The notes under the pieces: generated by a model | The model's database searches: none | What the model was told of the DNA's origin: nothing | Seen by the model: the letters and a program-made list of their open reading frames with translations, nothing else | Program-made: the position numbers and the translations under genes | Shown here: positions 48,985 through 62,571 of the stretch, in pieces | Position numbering within the stretch: position 1 is the stretch's first letter | How the letters are laid out: every line of letters begins with the position of its first letter | Source of the DNA: Rhabdophis nuchalis | Lineage: Eukaryota > Chordata > Lepidosauria > Squamata > Natricidae | Direction: 5' to 3' | Length of the DNA stretch: 64,000 nt | Assembly: GCA_039707465.1 (NCBI GenBank) | Contig: CM077646.1 | Coordinates: forward strand, 82,608,715-82,672,714

Positions 48985-49616
48985 ACTTAGATGATCCACA
49001 GAGTTTATGTAAAACCAATGCATTTCAAAATGTAACTTGTAATTTAATACAGAACTTCTTGAATTACTTATAACCTACAAAACTGACCACACATTTCCAT
49101 TTTATGTATATCATATTATGTTCTTTCTATACATGTTTACTGCTTTTATCCAGATTTTTCATGCCATATGCTAAATAAATAAATAATCTGCTAAGGCTAT
49201 TTAGGGTTATATCCCATGCCTTAGTGTGCCCAATATAAAAAGGAAGGGAAATCATAGTACTGATTTTTGGGATGTCCAAAGAGTTCAAGTTATTCCTGTG
49301 TGAGACGTGTTGTGACTCGTTATATCTCAGAGAGAGATAGAATAAACTATAATTAAGCATACAGTACATTTTTTACAGAAAAGCATTCCCTGAGGTCAGA
49401 TTGGCCCCAATCTTTATGGCCTGGAGCCCTAGCTTTTTCATCTGGTCTTAATAAAATGGCTATAATATTCTTAAACTGTGCTTGTACTGTATGAGTTTAA
49501 TTATTTTTTAACATTTGGACTGTTTATATAACTATTTTATTATTTTGCTACTGCATTATGTTTAAATAGAAAATGCCCAGAGTCATGAATGTGAGGTGGA
49601 GGAAGGAATATAAATT

Positions 49617-49668
49617 GAATGAATGAATGAATGAATGAATGAATGAATGAATGAATGAATGAATGAAA
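49617..49668. repeat. (GAAT)n microsatellite
   Basis: About 13 units. Confidence 0.95.
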
Positions 49669-49669
49669 T

Positions 49670-50921
49670 TTGCAACAAAAGAAGCATAGTTGTGTGATAT
49701 TGTCGGCCAGGAATCACACTTGGTACTAGCTCTAAGCTTGTTATAAGCATATATTAAATAAGCTTGTAAGCTTCTATAAACAGAATCTTGTAAATCTTGC
49801 AAAGTATATCTCTCCCCACTGGCTTTGATATTTCAAGAAACTAGGAAGGGATCTTGCTATTGGCCCTGCCCCCATTTTTTCTGTGGACTCAGCTGCTTTT
49901 TATCTGACTGTCATCTAGTCTGCAGCTCTTCCTCCTATCTCCCATGGTAATTCCAACATAGTGTTACAGATATCATAGTCCTATACTTTAACAGAAACAG
50001 AAATCAATTAAGGATTCATTTTGAACAGTTACATCTACATCATCTACATCTATAAATATATCAGAAATAAAGTCACTGATTTAGCTCGCTGGAGTTCTAC
50101 TTCCATACTTCGTCAACTAATGTCCACCAGCAAAAACAGTACAACATGAAAAGGCATAGTAAATCATTGCCATAATTACATTTCAATCAAAAGCTTTACA
50201 GCATATGAGAATAAATTTCTATACAAATCTATCTTTTATGTGAGTCCAAAAACATTCATAAGAAAGATTTGCTAGACGTAGAATAAATAGCTTCCTAAAA
50301 CTTTAGTTTCTCTTTCAAAACTTTAAATCATAGCTCTATGCTATCTGTGAAATGTCAAAATAATAAAATGAGTCCAAGAACCAACAACAAACATCAAAGA
50401 GCAATGTGTAAAATTGAAATCAAACTAACAGCATTTTGCTCAGCTGAAAGTGTTATCACACACTGCTTCCATGAAGAGGTGACCTGTGAACAGAAACAAC
50501 TGGATTTCACATCCAAGTGTCTTGTTATTGCCGAGCAGAGATACCTTTTAATGGGATTTATAGGCTGCCCCATGGGATCTTTCGCACTGAAAAGCAGCCA
50601 AGTTTAAAATGCTGTTTTGTCTTCAGACCTACAGATTTATGAACAAGATTCTGTATGAATAACTACCTTGTATATCTATATACACAATCACAACATCAAA
50701 TGGGAAATAAATATGGGCAGCATGCTGATCATACAGATAAATCAACTAGTCATTCTACAAATATTACTGAAGCATGCCACTTAATGGCCTGAAGATGAAC
50801 AAAGTAGCCCATCAGAGCCTTGTCCTGATTGAGGGGATACAAAGAACCAGAGCAAATTTTACATTATGAAATACAACTTGGCTATGGGTCAGATTCCTTA
50901 CCAAAAATTCAGGAAGTAGTC
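49670..50921. other. Unassigned intronic sequence
   Basis: No exon, RNA gene or named repeat. Confidence 0.35.
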
Positions 50922-50929
50922 ATCCCAAT

Positions 50930-51122
50930 CAGAAGTGGGATTCACTTATCTTCCCTATTGGTTTGCTCGTGCATACACTTCACTCAAATGCACCTTATCT
51001 GGTCATTGCACTGCCTTCTGTGTATGCACAGTCCTCACGCATTATGTCGGGGCAGATGGGTGGAGCCTCCTGCAGCCACCGGTTTGCCTGAACCAGAGAG
51101 AACCGGCTGAATACCACCTCTG
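50930..51122. mobile_element. hAT MITE (193 bp)
   Basis: Ends CAGAAGTGGGATTCAC and GCTGAATACCACCTCTG; flanks ATCCCAAT and ATCTCAAT match at 7 of 8. Same group as 24050 and 31102. Confidence 0.78.
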
Positions 51123-51619
51123 ATCTCAATGTACACAGAACCACTGCAATATAAACTTCAGAAGAATCTGAAGTTGTAATCACAGAAGAATCTGAATTGT
51201 AATCTTTATGGTTATGTGGTCCAAGTGTAATGGGTGGAACCAATCCCATGGAGACCCCATCCCTACCAAAGATGCTTTATGAATATTCACATGGATGGGA
51301 GTGTAGGTATTTCTTGGATTTCTTTCCTCAGAAATCACCAAATGCACCCAATAGAGAATAAGCATTTTCAATAGTCACAGAAATAGGGTGAGAGATGAAA
51401 AAGTAAAACAAAATATTGCGGAAGAGGGACTATCTTACTCGGAGGAAAAGATGGCTAATCTCTGAACCAAGAAATACTTTTTATAGGAGAATATTTGGTG
51501 CAAATATTAAATTATTATTTAGTTAGTGTTAATTGTGACAAACACCTCATAATTTATCAAAGGAGTTCACATAAAACCAACTCATGTAGATATACAGTAA
51601 TAGCATTGTTCCCTGATAT

Positions 51620-51855
51620 ATCAACTGTCCTTGACCCACGTAGCACTTCTTGTGCATCCTCAAAATTTGTGCCATCCCATGTACCCTCCCAAACCATGAG
51701 GCACTTCTTGTGCATCCTTTTGCACATTCAAGCACTATTCTTGACCCATGCAATACATCTTTTACACCCTCATACATCCTCACTTGTCTGTGCAGCACTT
51801 GGGCATCCCTTTGTGCTCTTGTGCATCCTTCTCAATCATTTCCTACACTTCCTAG
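51620..51855. repeat. Degenerate tandem repeat
   Basis: Units containing GCACTTCTTGTGCATCCT, TTGACCCA and CACATTC recur four or more times with variable spacing. Confidence 0.55.
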
Positions 51856-51896
51856 ATTCCCACGTACCATTTCCCACTCAGCAGCAGTCTGAGACT

Positions 51897-52087
51897 TGTA
51901 ACTTCCTGCTGGCTTCCCCATTGACTTTGGTTGCAGGAAGTTGCTTTGGCTAACAGTTGTGGGATTCAGTTGACGACAGCAACTGGGACTGCAGGGGTTG
52001 CCATTGGTAGGGGATGCAGTTGTGTTTTATGATTGCATCACTTAGTAACAGAAATTCTGGTCACAATTGCTATCCTAAGTTGGGTAT
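51897..52087. mobile_element. Inverted-repeat DNA element (family A, partial)
   Basis: CTTCCCCATTGACTTTG and AGTAACAGAAATTCTGGTCA resemble parts of 20075-20469. Only part of the element is preserved. Confidence 0.5.
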
Positions 52088-52267
52088 TTCAAATCTCAAG
52101 AACTATAAAACAGATACATTCAACATAGTTAAGGAGGATAAGTTCAGAAAGCTTAAAAAATGAAACGAATCAAATAGTCACAAAACCTGACTTTTGACTG
52201 AGACCACAAAGTGGAGCATTTATAGAAATTGAATATTATCTTTTCCTTAATTGGTATGGGCTATTAA

Positions 52268-52330
52268 GATTGAGTCCCTTCGGGGAGAGGGGGCGGTTTA
52301 GAAGTCCAATAAATAATAATAATAATAATT
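52268..52330 (+). mobile_element. Short L2 LINE 3' tail
   Basis: GAGTCCCTTCGGGGAGAGGG, then GCGGTTTAGAAGTCCAATAA and an (AAT)n end: the last 60 bp of an L2 copy. Confidence 0.75.
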
Positions 52331-54680
<2,350 letters not shown>

Positions 54681-54936
54681 CTATGAAAAAAGAGTAAAAA
54701 AAACCAAAGAACACATCATTTTACCAACAGTCACCTACTTTATGTCACATAATATCCGTATGTTCATAAAACACTTAACGTCTACAGCAGGATAAGACAT
54801 TTGCTATCTTGATATTTTTGGATTAAATTCTCCAAATTCCTTGCCTTTGCCCCACCCTGGTTCTTCTGAGGGAAGCTGAGCTGCAAAAATCTGAAAGCAA
54901 TGATGTCTTAGGGGGAAGGCAATGAAATTATATAAT

Positions 54937-54937
<1 letters not shown>

Positions 54938-54969
<32 letters not shown>

Positions 54970-55397
54970 TTTAATACTTATAAACCGCACCCTCTCCCCA
55001 CAGGGACTCGGGGCGGTGCACAGGGAAGATAAAAACAATAACTATATACAACAATTCATATTAAAAATAAATTAAACAATACCTGCGCTAAAATACCCAT
55101 TAAAACTAGCTACACTAAAAATCCCCAATAAACCCAAAAACAGAGGAGTAACTATCCCAGGCCGGCAAGGCAGAAGAAGTGTGTTTTTAGTTTAAGACGG
55201 AAGGAGCGGAGGTCCGTGGTGGTCCTAATGTCGGGGGGGAGGTCGTTCCAGAGGGCTGGGCCCGCCACAGAGAGAGCCCTTCCCCTGGGTGTCGCCCGCT
55301 GACAGAATCTAGTGGACGGCACCCGGAGAAGTCCCTCTCTGTGGGAGCGAATCAGCCGTGAGGATGTATGAGGCAGGATCCGATCCCGCAGATGACA
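54938..55397 (-). mobile_element. L2 LINE 3' fragment
   Basis: Minus strand carries the L2 C-terminal coding end (CACAGAGAGGGACTTCTCCG and GGCACCCGGAGAAG-type segments), the TCCCTGTGCACCGCCCCGAG hairpin and (AAT)n at 54938-54968. 5'-truncated near 55397. It lies in the intron just upstream of the TM5 exon. Confidence 0.87.
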
Positions 55398-55755
55398 TTA
55401 ATGTTGTGATACAAGTCCTACCACCTTTCTACAGGTAACATGGCATTGCATACATAAGGAGTGGGATGCTGCTGCTTTGATTCTTTTGAGGAAAGCTTCT
55501 GATTCTTCAGAAGCAATTCTTTTAAACAGTCATGCCACAAAAAGCTCCAGAATTATCCCTAGTATCCACATTAAAAACATCCTGGAAAATATCCAGTCTT
55601 TCTCTGACTGCTTTTAACAACTATAAATCCAAAAGAGGTCTCACTTTCGCCAAATAAATAACAAAAGAACACAGAATTTCACGAGCAGATTCAAGAGTTT
55701 CACATCACCTCTAAATCAAAACTGGAATTAACATGGTAAATGTATGTAAAGTGTA

Positions 55756-56092
55756 CAGATAATCCTCACTTAGTGACTACTATTGGGGTGGCTATTTCCA
55801 TTGCTAAGTGATGCAATCACTAAGCAAAACATCATATGAAGGTGATGGTTACTTTCCACAGTTGTTAAGCAAACCACCCATAATTGTAACAATCATATGT
55901 CTGCAACTTTTGTTTTTTACCACCAGCTAAACCATTGGTTCTGTTTGTCAGAAGCCAGTTATGAAATGTACAAGTGACAATAACGCAACCATAGGATGTT
56001 ACAATGATTGCAAATGACCACTGGTTTCAAAGTGCCCAAATGTTATTCACATGGTTGTAAAGTTACTTTTTCAGCACCATTGCAACTTCAAA
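55756..56092. mobile_element. Inverted-repeat DNA element (family A, truncated)
   Basis: CAGATAATCCTCACTTAGTG start and repeated TTGCTAAGTGATG, GTTGTTAAGC motifs. Cut off at the right by an L2 tail. Confidence 0.55.
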
Positions 56093-56093
56093 T

Positions 56094-56145
<52 letters not shown>

Positions 56146-56195
56146 ATTTATACCCCGCCCTTCTCCACAGAGGACCCAGGGCGGCGCATGCCAGT
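56093..56195 (-). mobile_element. L2 3' tail with (ATTT)n
   Basis: An (ATTT)n run of about 50 bp followed by TATACCCCGCCCTTCTCCAC and CCCAGGGCGGCGCA, the same tail subfamily as 61832-62362. Confidence 0.75.
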
Positions 56196-56199
56196 CATT

Positions 56200-59110
56200 A
56201 AATGAGGGCAACCTGTAGTAAAAAGCTATTTCAGAGCTACCTATTTTTTGTGAAACAGGAGCTTCACACGTAAGAGAGTGACATTAAATGTCTCTGTTTA
56301 AATAATTACATATTTGCATCTTTTTCCAGTCTTGCACATCTGCTTCATAAATTTTTTACCAATGCATATACACAAACAGCCACCCTACCTCCCCTGTTTC
56401 TAGTAGTATAGATGACAGCATATGAACATTTAATCCAGGGCATAACATTTCTTTCAAAGATGTTGTAAGGCCTTGGTTTATTTGCACTGTTATCTCTTTT
56501 AACTAATTTCAAACCAAACACGCAGAAGTTTTCAAATATGATTCATTGAGAGTTGCTGTTAGTTGTGATTCCGCCCCTCTCCCACTGCAAAATACACTTT
56601 GCTGTAACAGTTTCTGTCCTCTAGAATGAGGTTCCCCCTAAGATATATGGCCCCTATTCTGCTGTTGTCTAAAAGAGTCATGCAGACTGGTTCTTCATCC
56701 AGGCCTTCAGTGAGGGAAAGTGATATACCTCATTTCACCATATTTGCCATCTTGAATCTTTATATTTAAATTTTTATTTATTTTACTATTATTATTTCAT
56801 ACCTAAGCTTTTCCAGTGTAAGGTACTTCAATACATACACATCAAAGTTTTGAGGACTTTGATTATTTCTTGAATAATTTTATTCAAGCTTTATTAGGTT
56901 TCAAGCATCTAGGGCTGTTTTAGGGCTTTATGAAGCAGATCCAGGAAGTAAAGTTCACGAATAAAACATCCCACAGAATTGTATGCGCATTATTGTTATT
57001 TTTCCTGCATGCATCTCAATAAGCAGTAGGCACTGCCTCTGCTTTTATTTTTAAAACTTTTCCGCAACATGTCAAACCTCTCTGAATAAAATTAGAACAA
57101 AACAGTTTCTAATTACACTACATCCTGCTTTAATTGCTTCTAATTGCTTGATGTACAAATTTGCATATCAATGCTCAAAATAGTTCTTCCATTGCTATGT
57201 CACAGCAACATCCATGTCTACATTAAGGAAATAAAGTAAATATGAAGACTTGCTGCGTCTGCAGGAACAGTTTAATTAAAAACTAATCTTCTGTGATCAC
57301 AAATCTCAGTGCACAGCATGCAAAAGGAGCAGGTTTAACCTTGTGGCCCAGTTCAAAAGACAGGAATCAGAGTAACCATATGGTATACTTCCAGCTAGCT
57401 GAGAGAATAGGAGCACTTAACATGGTGAATTTAGCTGCAAAAGGTAAAAATAGATTTCTTGTGCTCTCCTTACAATACAGGATGTCAGTTCAATCTTCAC
57501 AGACTGTATCACTGAAGCTTGAAAGCAAATTGAGTCCAGAACACAGAAACACCTACCATAAATTCCACTCCATTGCTTTGCTTATACCATGCCCATAAAT
57601 CGTCTGGTATGCAAATAACATTCCTTTAACTTAGTCGCTTACAATGTGCTGCATGTATCATATGTATGCAATTACAGAGGTGAAATACTATTCCTAAAAA
57701 ATGATAACAGAAACTCTCCATTTTTGGAGAGTTACGCTTTTATCATGAATGATTATTTCAGATACTGACAAATAAATTACATGACTCCAAACGGACAGAG
57801 CTGCAGTAACTTATGAATGCATTTCCCATTGCTTTATCTTTTTTTCTATTTCATGTCTTTGTCACTGAAAAACTACTGGCACTTTCTTCTTCCACTAATG
57901 TTTCTGATTCGGCAATCAGCTCTTTGATATGGCTCTGCAGTAAAGTTCCTTATCTTGCTCCCTTCTGTCTGGAGACTTCTGCTAGGTCTATCCTGACAAT
58001 GGGGTTAAGAGAGAAGCAGCAAGAGATGCCCGGTTTACTGCCCGGGTAGAGAAGCATGATAAAAGGTATAAACAAAGAGGTCTCATGGGAATACTAAAAT
58101 AGGATGTTTATGTTTAAGTGGCCACAAGCTCCTGGGTGACATGAACTATATTTAGCTTTTTCTCTAAGGTGTATGACTTCCTAAGAGACACAAAAAGAAG
58201 AGATTGCTCCCTCTAATTCATAAGACTGACATATCATCTCCACACATTTAATTACTTTTGTTAGATAATAGCACCATTTGCGGGATACAGCTGGATGGTA
58301 CAGTTCCAAAAACTGTTGTCCATATATCACTTATTTTTTTAAAATCACAATAGAACACTAATCTGAAATGGCTATTTTCTTCAATTACAGGTTCTTTCAC
58401 ATCACAGGGTATCATAACCCTTGATTCAATGATGTTTTTAAGTTAGCTTGTTGCACAGCCTGCCATTGAGACAAAATGATAGTATTAAAAAGGAGTACAA
58501 TTAGGAAAAAAAATCTCACCAAACATCTCAAAAGCAATATCAAGCTACTGCTCCTTATTTCTTCAGTTCGTGACTAAAGCCACTGTAGGAAGTACAGTAC
58601 ACCCCTCTCCTAGAAAATGAAATATTTTCGGAAATTCACAGTTTCAGAATCCCCATCAGAGTGGTACTGTTCTGATATACCACATTTTATTAACCTTTAT
58701 TAAAATCAGATTGATTTTTAAATCATGACGATTAATAATTTCTCATTCTGAAGGGACATCATAATTAATGATTTTCAGAACCAACTATTCCTTAATTTAT
58801 ATGATATCCCTGGCTGAGCAGGAACTGTGATTTTTCACCAGCTTTTACCAGCTCAATTCTTGGTACTCCAAATCCATCTATGTTGAAAATGGATCAGATT
58901 AAGTTCCCTAATACACTATTTTATTTCATTATTACTTTATCCATTGAAAACATAGGAAGGTATAAAATGTATTGAATAAATATGCCTTCCAGAAAAATAA
59001 ATCCAGATATTGAGAAACTGGAAACTTGCCACACGTTTGTAACACATTTTCCCATTAATGAGCATCCCAAAAGGTTACAACACATAGACATGTTCAGGAC
59101 AAAGATATAG
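56200..59110. other. Unassigned intronic sequence
   Basis: No coding exon found; I looked on the minus strand for the TM4 exon (WKG motif) without success. Confidence 0.4.
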
Positions 59111-59112
59111 AC

Positions 59113-59482
59113 CCGTGATAGCGGAGCCATATTTGGTGGCATTCCGGCCAGCTGATTTTTTGCCCTTCTGGAGGGCCAGAGGAGGCTATTTTCGCCCTCC
59201 CCAGGCTTCAGGAAAGCTTCCAGAGGCTGGAAAGGGTGAAAAACAGCATCAACGGGCCAACCAGAAGTTCGTTCCTGAACTTCCAATTCGGCCCTTGGGG
59301 CCGTTTTTCTTCCTCTCCAGGCTTCAGGAAAACCTCTGGAACCTGGGAGGGGTTGCGTGTGCAAGCGCGGGGGGTCATGCACACATGCGTAGGTGGGTGT
59401 GGAGATTGAGTAGGAACACACATGCAATAGCACTCGTGCACGCAATTCTGGCACGCTGTAAGAAAAAGGTTCACCATCACCA
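59113..59482. mobile_element. hAT-like element (about 370 bp)
   Basis: Ends CCGTGATAGCGGAGCC and GGTTCACCATCAC are partly inverted. GC-rich interior with several GGCTTCAGGAAAGCTTCC-like direct repeats. Target duplication unclear. Confidence 0.5.
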
Positions 59483-59495
59483 TCATAGACTAAGC

Positions 59496-59613
59496 CAGGG
59501 GTCTGCAAAGTTGGCTCTTTGAAGACTGGTGGACTTCAACTCCCAGAATTCCCCAGCCAGCATGTCTTCAAAGAGCCAACCAGTCTTCAAAGAGCCAACT
59601 TTGCAGACCCCTG
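59496..59613. mobile_element. hAT MITE, palindromic family B (118 bp)
   Basis: CAGGGGTCTGCAAAGTTGGC and GCCAACTTTGCAGACCCCTG ends, perfect duplication GACTAAGC (59488-59495, 59614-59621). Its right arm carries a tandem doubling of TCTTCAAAGAGCCAACCAG. Confidence 0.92.
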
Positions 59614-59984
59614 GACTAAGCAGATATACTGAGAGTTTCAAAAATATATAATGAGAGTTTCCATATGGAAAATCTCAATGAACATTTATAGTAGATTAAA
59701 TTCACCGTTTTCTCATATCGATTACTATATCAGATACACTAACAGAAACACTACTTTTCAGACATAAAATACATAAACTTCTCAGGCTGGACCTTCATAC
59801 TTATGACATACTTCTGTTCAAATAGAGGAAAAAGAGATTGAAGCAAAGATCATTCTAGTTGATCCCTAGGATAATACTGGTCAACTACTAAAGAGAAGGT
59901 TGCAGACCACTGAAATGGTAAAGATGAGTAAGTGAATGGACTTTATTGTTTGTAGAAATAGAATTCCATCCTGATGGGCTCATG

Positions 59985-60125
59985 GTTGACTTAGCCTTCC
60001 ATTCTTCTTCCAAGGCCAGTAAAATGAGAACTCAGATTGTTGGGGGCTATATGCTCATTCTGTAAACCACTTAGAGAGGGCCATAAAGCACTTTGAAAGG
60101 GTATATAAGTCTAAGTGTTAAGTGT
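59985..60125 (+). mobile_element. 5'-truncated tRNA-derived SINE
   Basis: CAGATTGTTGGGGGCTATAT and TATATAAGTCTAAGTGTTAA match the 3' half of the SINE at 12795-13027. Confidence 0.7.
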
Positions 60126-60960
60126 TTTTGCTAACCATCTTTCTGTACTCTATTGTTTAATTAAATAATAAATAATTAAAGATTGGATTTATTTTTTAAA
60201 TAAAGAAATTTATCTTCCTGGAAGATCATATATACAGTACATCACACTTCCCAGCGTGATGCCCTTTAGTTGCATTGTGAATTCAATTCCCAGATTCTCA
60301 GATAGCCAAAAAGTCTTCTAGCAATTGCTAGAATTGTTCTTGCAACTTGACTAATGGTCATGGTAAAAAAGGAATATCCATATGAAAAGAATGCGTAAAA
60401 GTCCTAAATAGCTAATTAGTTATATTGCTTTTGTGCATTATTACTCCTTTAAACTTTAATGTCACTCTTTTTTTGCTTATCAAAATGATGTTTCTCAAAA
60501 TTACATATTGAAACAGGTAGCATAAAAACAAAATAAATCACAATTCTTGGTGATCCAGAGATGGTAGGTCAAATTAACAAGAAATATAACCATATAAATA
60601 CACAAATACAAAACTACACACACACACTACTAGCTAAGATTCATAAAACCAAGTTAAATTTAGCAGCCATTTATGCAACAATGCCTCTTCTTTTCCAAGC
60701 AATTTGGTACATCATATTTTTCCAAGCAATTTGGTACATCATATTGGTTTCTGTGCATCTTGAAACATCAATGAAGATTTTGGAAAAAATAAATCAGAGT
60801 TTACTGTTTGGCCGCCACTCTTTGATTTCTTGATATTTAATAGTCATTTAAACGGGATTTCACGGGATTTCACATCTTTTATTTGATACATAAAGCCATC
60901 TTACCCATGAGTATTTGGGAGGTAAATGCCAGTGCCAGAATATGAAATAATTAATTGCTG
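60126..60960. other. Unassigned intronic sequence
   Basis: A 24-bp tandem duplication (TTCCAAGCAATTTGGTACAT twice) at about 60693-60745. No gene. Confidence 0.4.
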
Positions 60961-60964
60961 TGGG

Positions 60965-61125
60965 GTCCTTGGTGGTTTTCTTGCAGACATTTCATTGCCA
61001 CACTAGATAACATCATCAGTGCCTCTTACCTAGTTTGTCAATGAAACATCTGCAAGAAAACCACCAGGGTCACAGTGCACCAAAGATTCCAAAGTTCAAC
61101 CCTGAGCTATAAATGTTATCTTCTT
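60965..61125. repeat. Foldback-type repeat (family C, copy 2)
   Basis: GGTGGTTTTCTTGCAGACAT and ATCTGCAAGAAAACCACC are inverted around CATCATCAGTGCCTCTTACC. Ends CAACCCTGAGCTATAAATGT, as at 46422-46580. Confidence 0.7.
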
Positions 61126-61257
61126 TCAGTAGAATTAAGTAATTTGAAACTATATATACAGCTGCTGTTGTACATATTCATTAATGCTAATAAAAATATA
61201 TTTCCATTAAAATTGAAACTGTACCTATAGAAGTACTAGACTTTGATTCTTAAATTT

Positions 61258-61466
61258 TTTTAGCACCTTCAAGTCAGTCTTGATTTCTGCTGACTGTCCA
61301 GATAAGCCCCTCCAGTTTTATTGACAAGATTGTTTGGAAGTGATTTCCCATTGCCTGCTTCCTGGGGTTGAGAGACAGTAAGTGGCTTAAGGTCACCTAG
61401 CTGGCTTTGTTACTAAAATAAGACTAGTTACTAGATTGGTACCTTAAACACTACATCAAACTGGCT
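61258..61466 (-). mobile_element. tRNA-derived SINE
   Basis: Minus strand begins GCCAGTTTGATGTAGTGTTT (A-box region), has a decayed B box and a body with GGTGACCTTAAGCCACTTAC and GGCAATGGGAAATCACTTCC. Full or nearly full length. Confidence 0.68.
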
Positions 61467-61831
61467 TTCTTCTTAACATTGGCTCTTTTTTATGTTTCTC
61501 CTTGGGATCACAGACTTAGCATTTAAAATAATTTTATTGTCACTTTGAATGTACACTAATCAGCATACATTAAAATGAAATTTCATTGCATACAGCTCTC
61601 AGTCCAATATACACTACATAAACATGACCAAATAAATAAATAAATAATACAAAATTATGCATATACCTACATCTATTATATTACATGGAGAAACATCAAT
61701 GGTAATGTATAGTTTCCAATTTAGGAATGGTGCTTGTGGTATGAACATGCTAGAAAAATTGATTTTACCACATTGTGCTTACCACCATTAAATTTATGTT
61801 ACAAGCTTTCTAGGTGTTTTTTTTAAATATA

Positions 61832-62362
61832 TTTATATTTATATTTATTATATTTATACCCCGCCCTTCTCCAAACGGACCCAGGGCGGCGCACAGGAAT
61901 GTTAAAATACATACAAAACATAATAAAATTTTAAAAAACATATTCTAATAAAATCCTGTGCTAAAACCGAATTAAAATATCCCAAATTTAAAACTATCTA
62001 AGAGTCAGTAATGGAGGTTACGCTAGGCCGGCTAGATGGAATAGATGTGTCTTCAGACACTTGCGGAAGAGGCGGAGGTCGGAGATGGTGCGGAGTTCAG
62101 GGGGTAAGTCGTTCCAAAGGGCTGGTCCCGCCACAGAGAAGGCTCTTCCCCTGGGTGTCGCCAGTCGGCATTGTCCAGCCGACGGCACCCTGAGGAGGCC
62201 CTCTCTGTGGGAGCGTATCGGTCTGAGGGATGTATGGGGCAGGAGGCGGTCTCGCATGTAACTAGGCCCCGAGCCATGGAGCGCTTTAAAGATGGTCGTT
62301 AAAACCTTGAAGCGCACCCGAAAGACCACAGGAAGCCAGTGCAGCTCGCGCAGGATAGGTGT
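61832..62362 (-). mobile_element. L2 LINE 3' fragment
   Basis: Minus frame 62018-62329 reads VFRVRFKVLTTIFKALHG, MRDRLLPHTSLRPIRSH, LLRVPSAGQCRLATPRGR, WNDLPPELRTISDLRLF and ends FHLAGLA. 3' tail TACCCCGCCCTTCTCC type with (ATTT)-like repeats. Truncated near 62362. Confidence 0.9.
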
Positions 62363-62430
62363 TTTTAAGTTTCAGTTGGAAAGTTGCATTAGGCAGTGGG
62401 CAGTGATAAGCATGGCATTTTGATCTATAC

Positions 62431-62563
62431 CAGGGCTGTCAAACTCCCAGCCCACGGGCTGAATGCATCGGGTGTTGGACATGCCCACGCTCCGTTTAGC
62501 AAAGGGGGAAAGTCCCAATACGTCATGTGACACTAACATGACTACATGAATTTGACACCCCTG
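62431..62563. mobile_element. hAT MITE (133 bp)
   Basis: Ends CAGGGCTGTCAAACTC and GAATTTGACACCCCTG; flanks ATCTATAC and TTCTATAC match at 7 of 8. Confidence 0.82.
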
Positions 62564-62571
62564 TTCTATAC

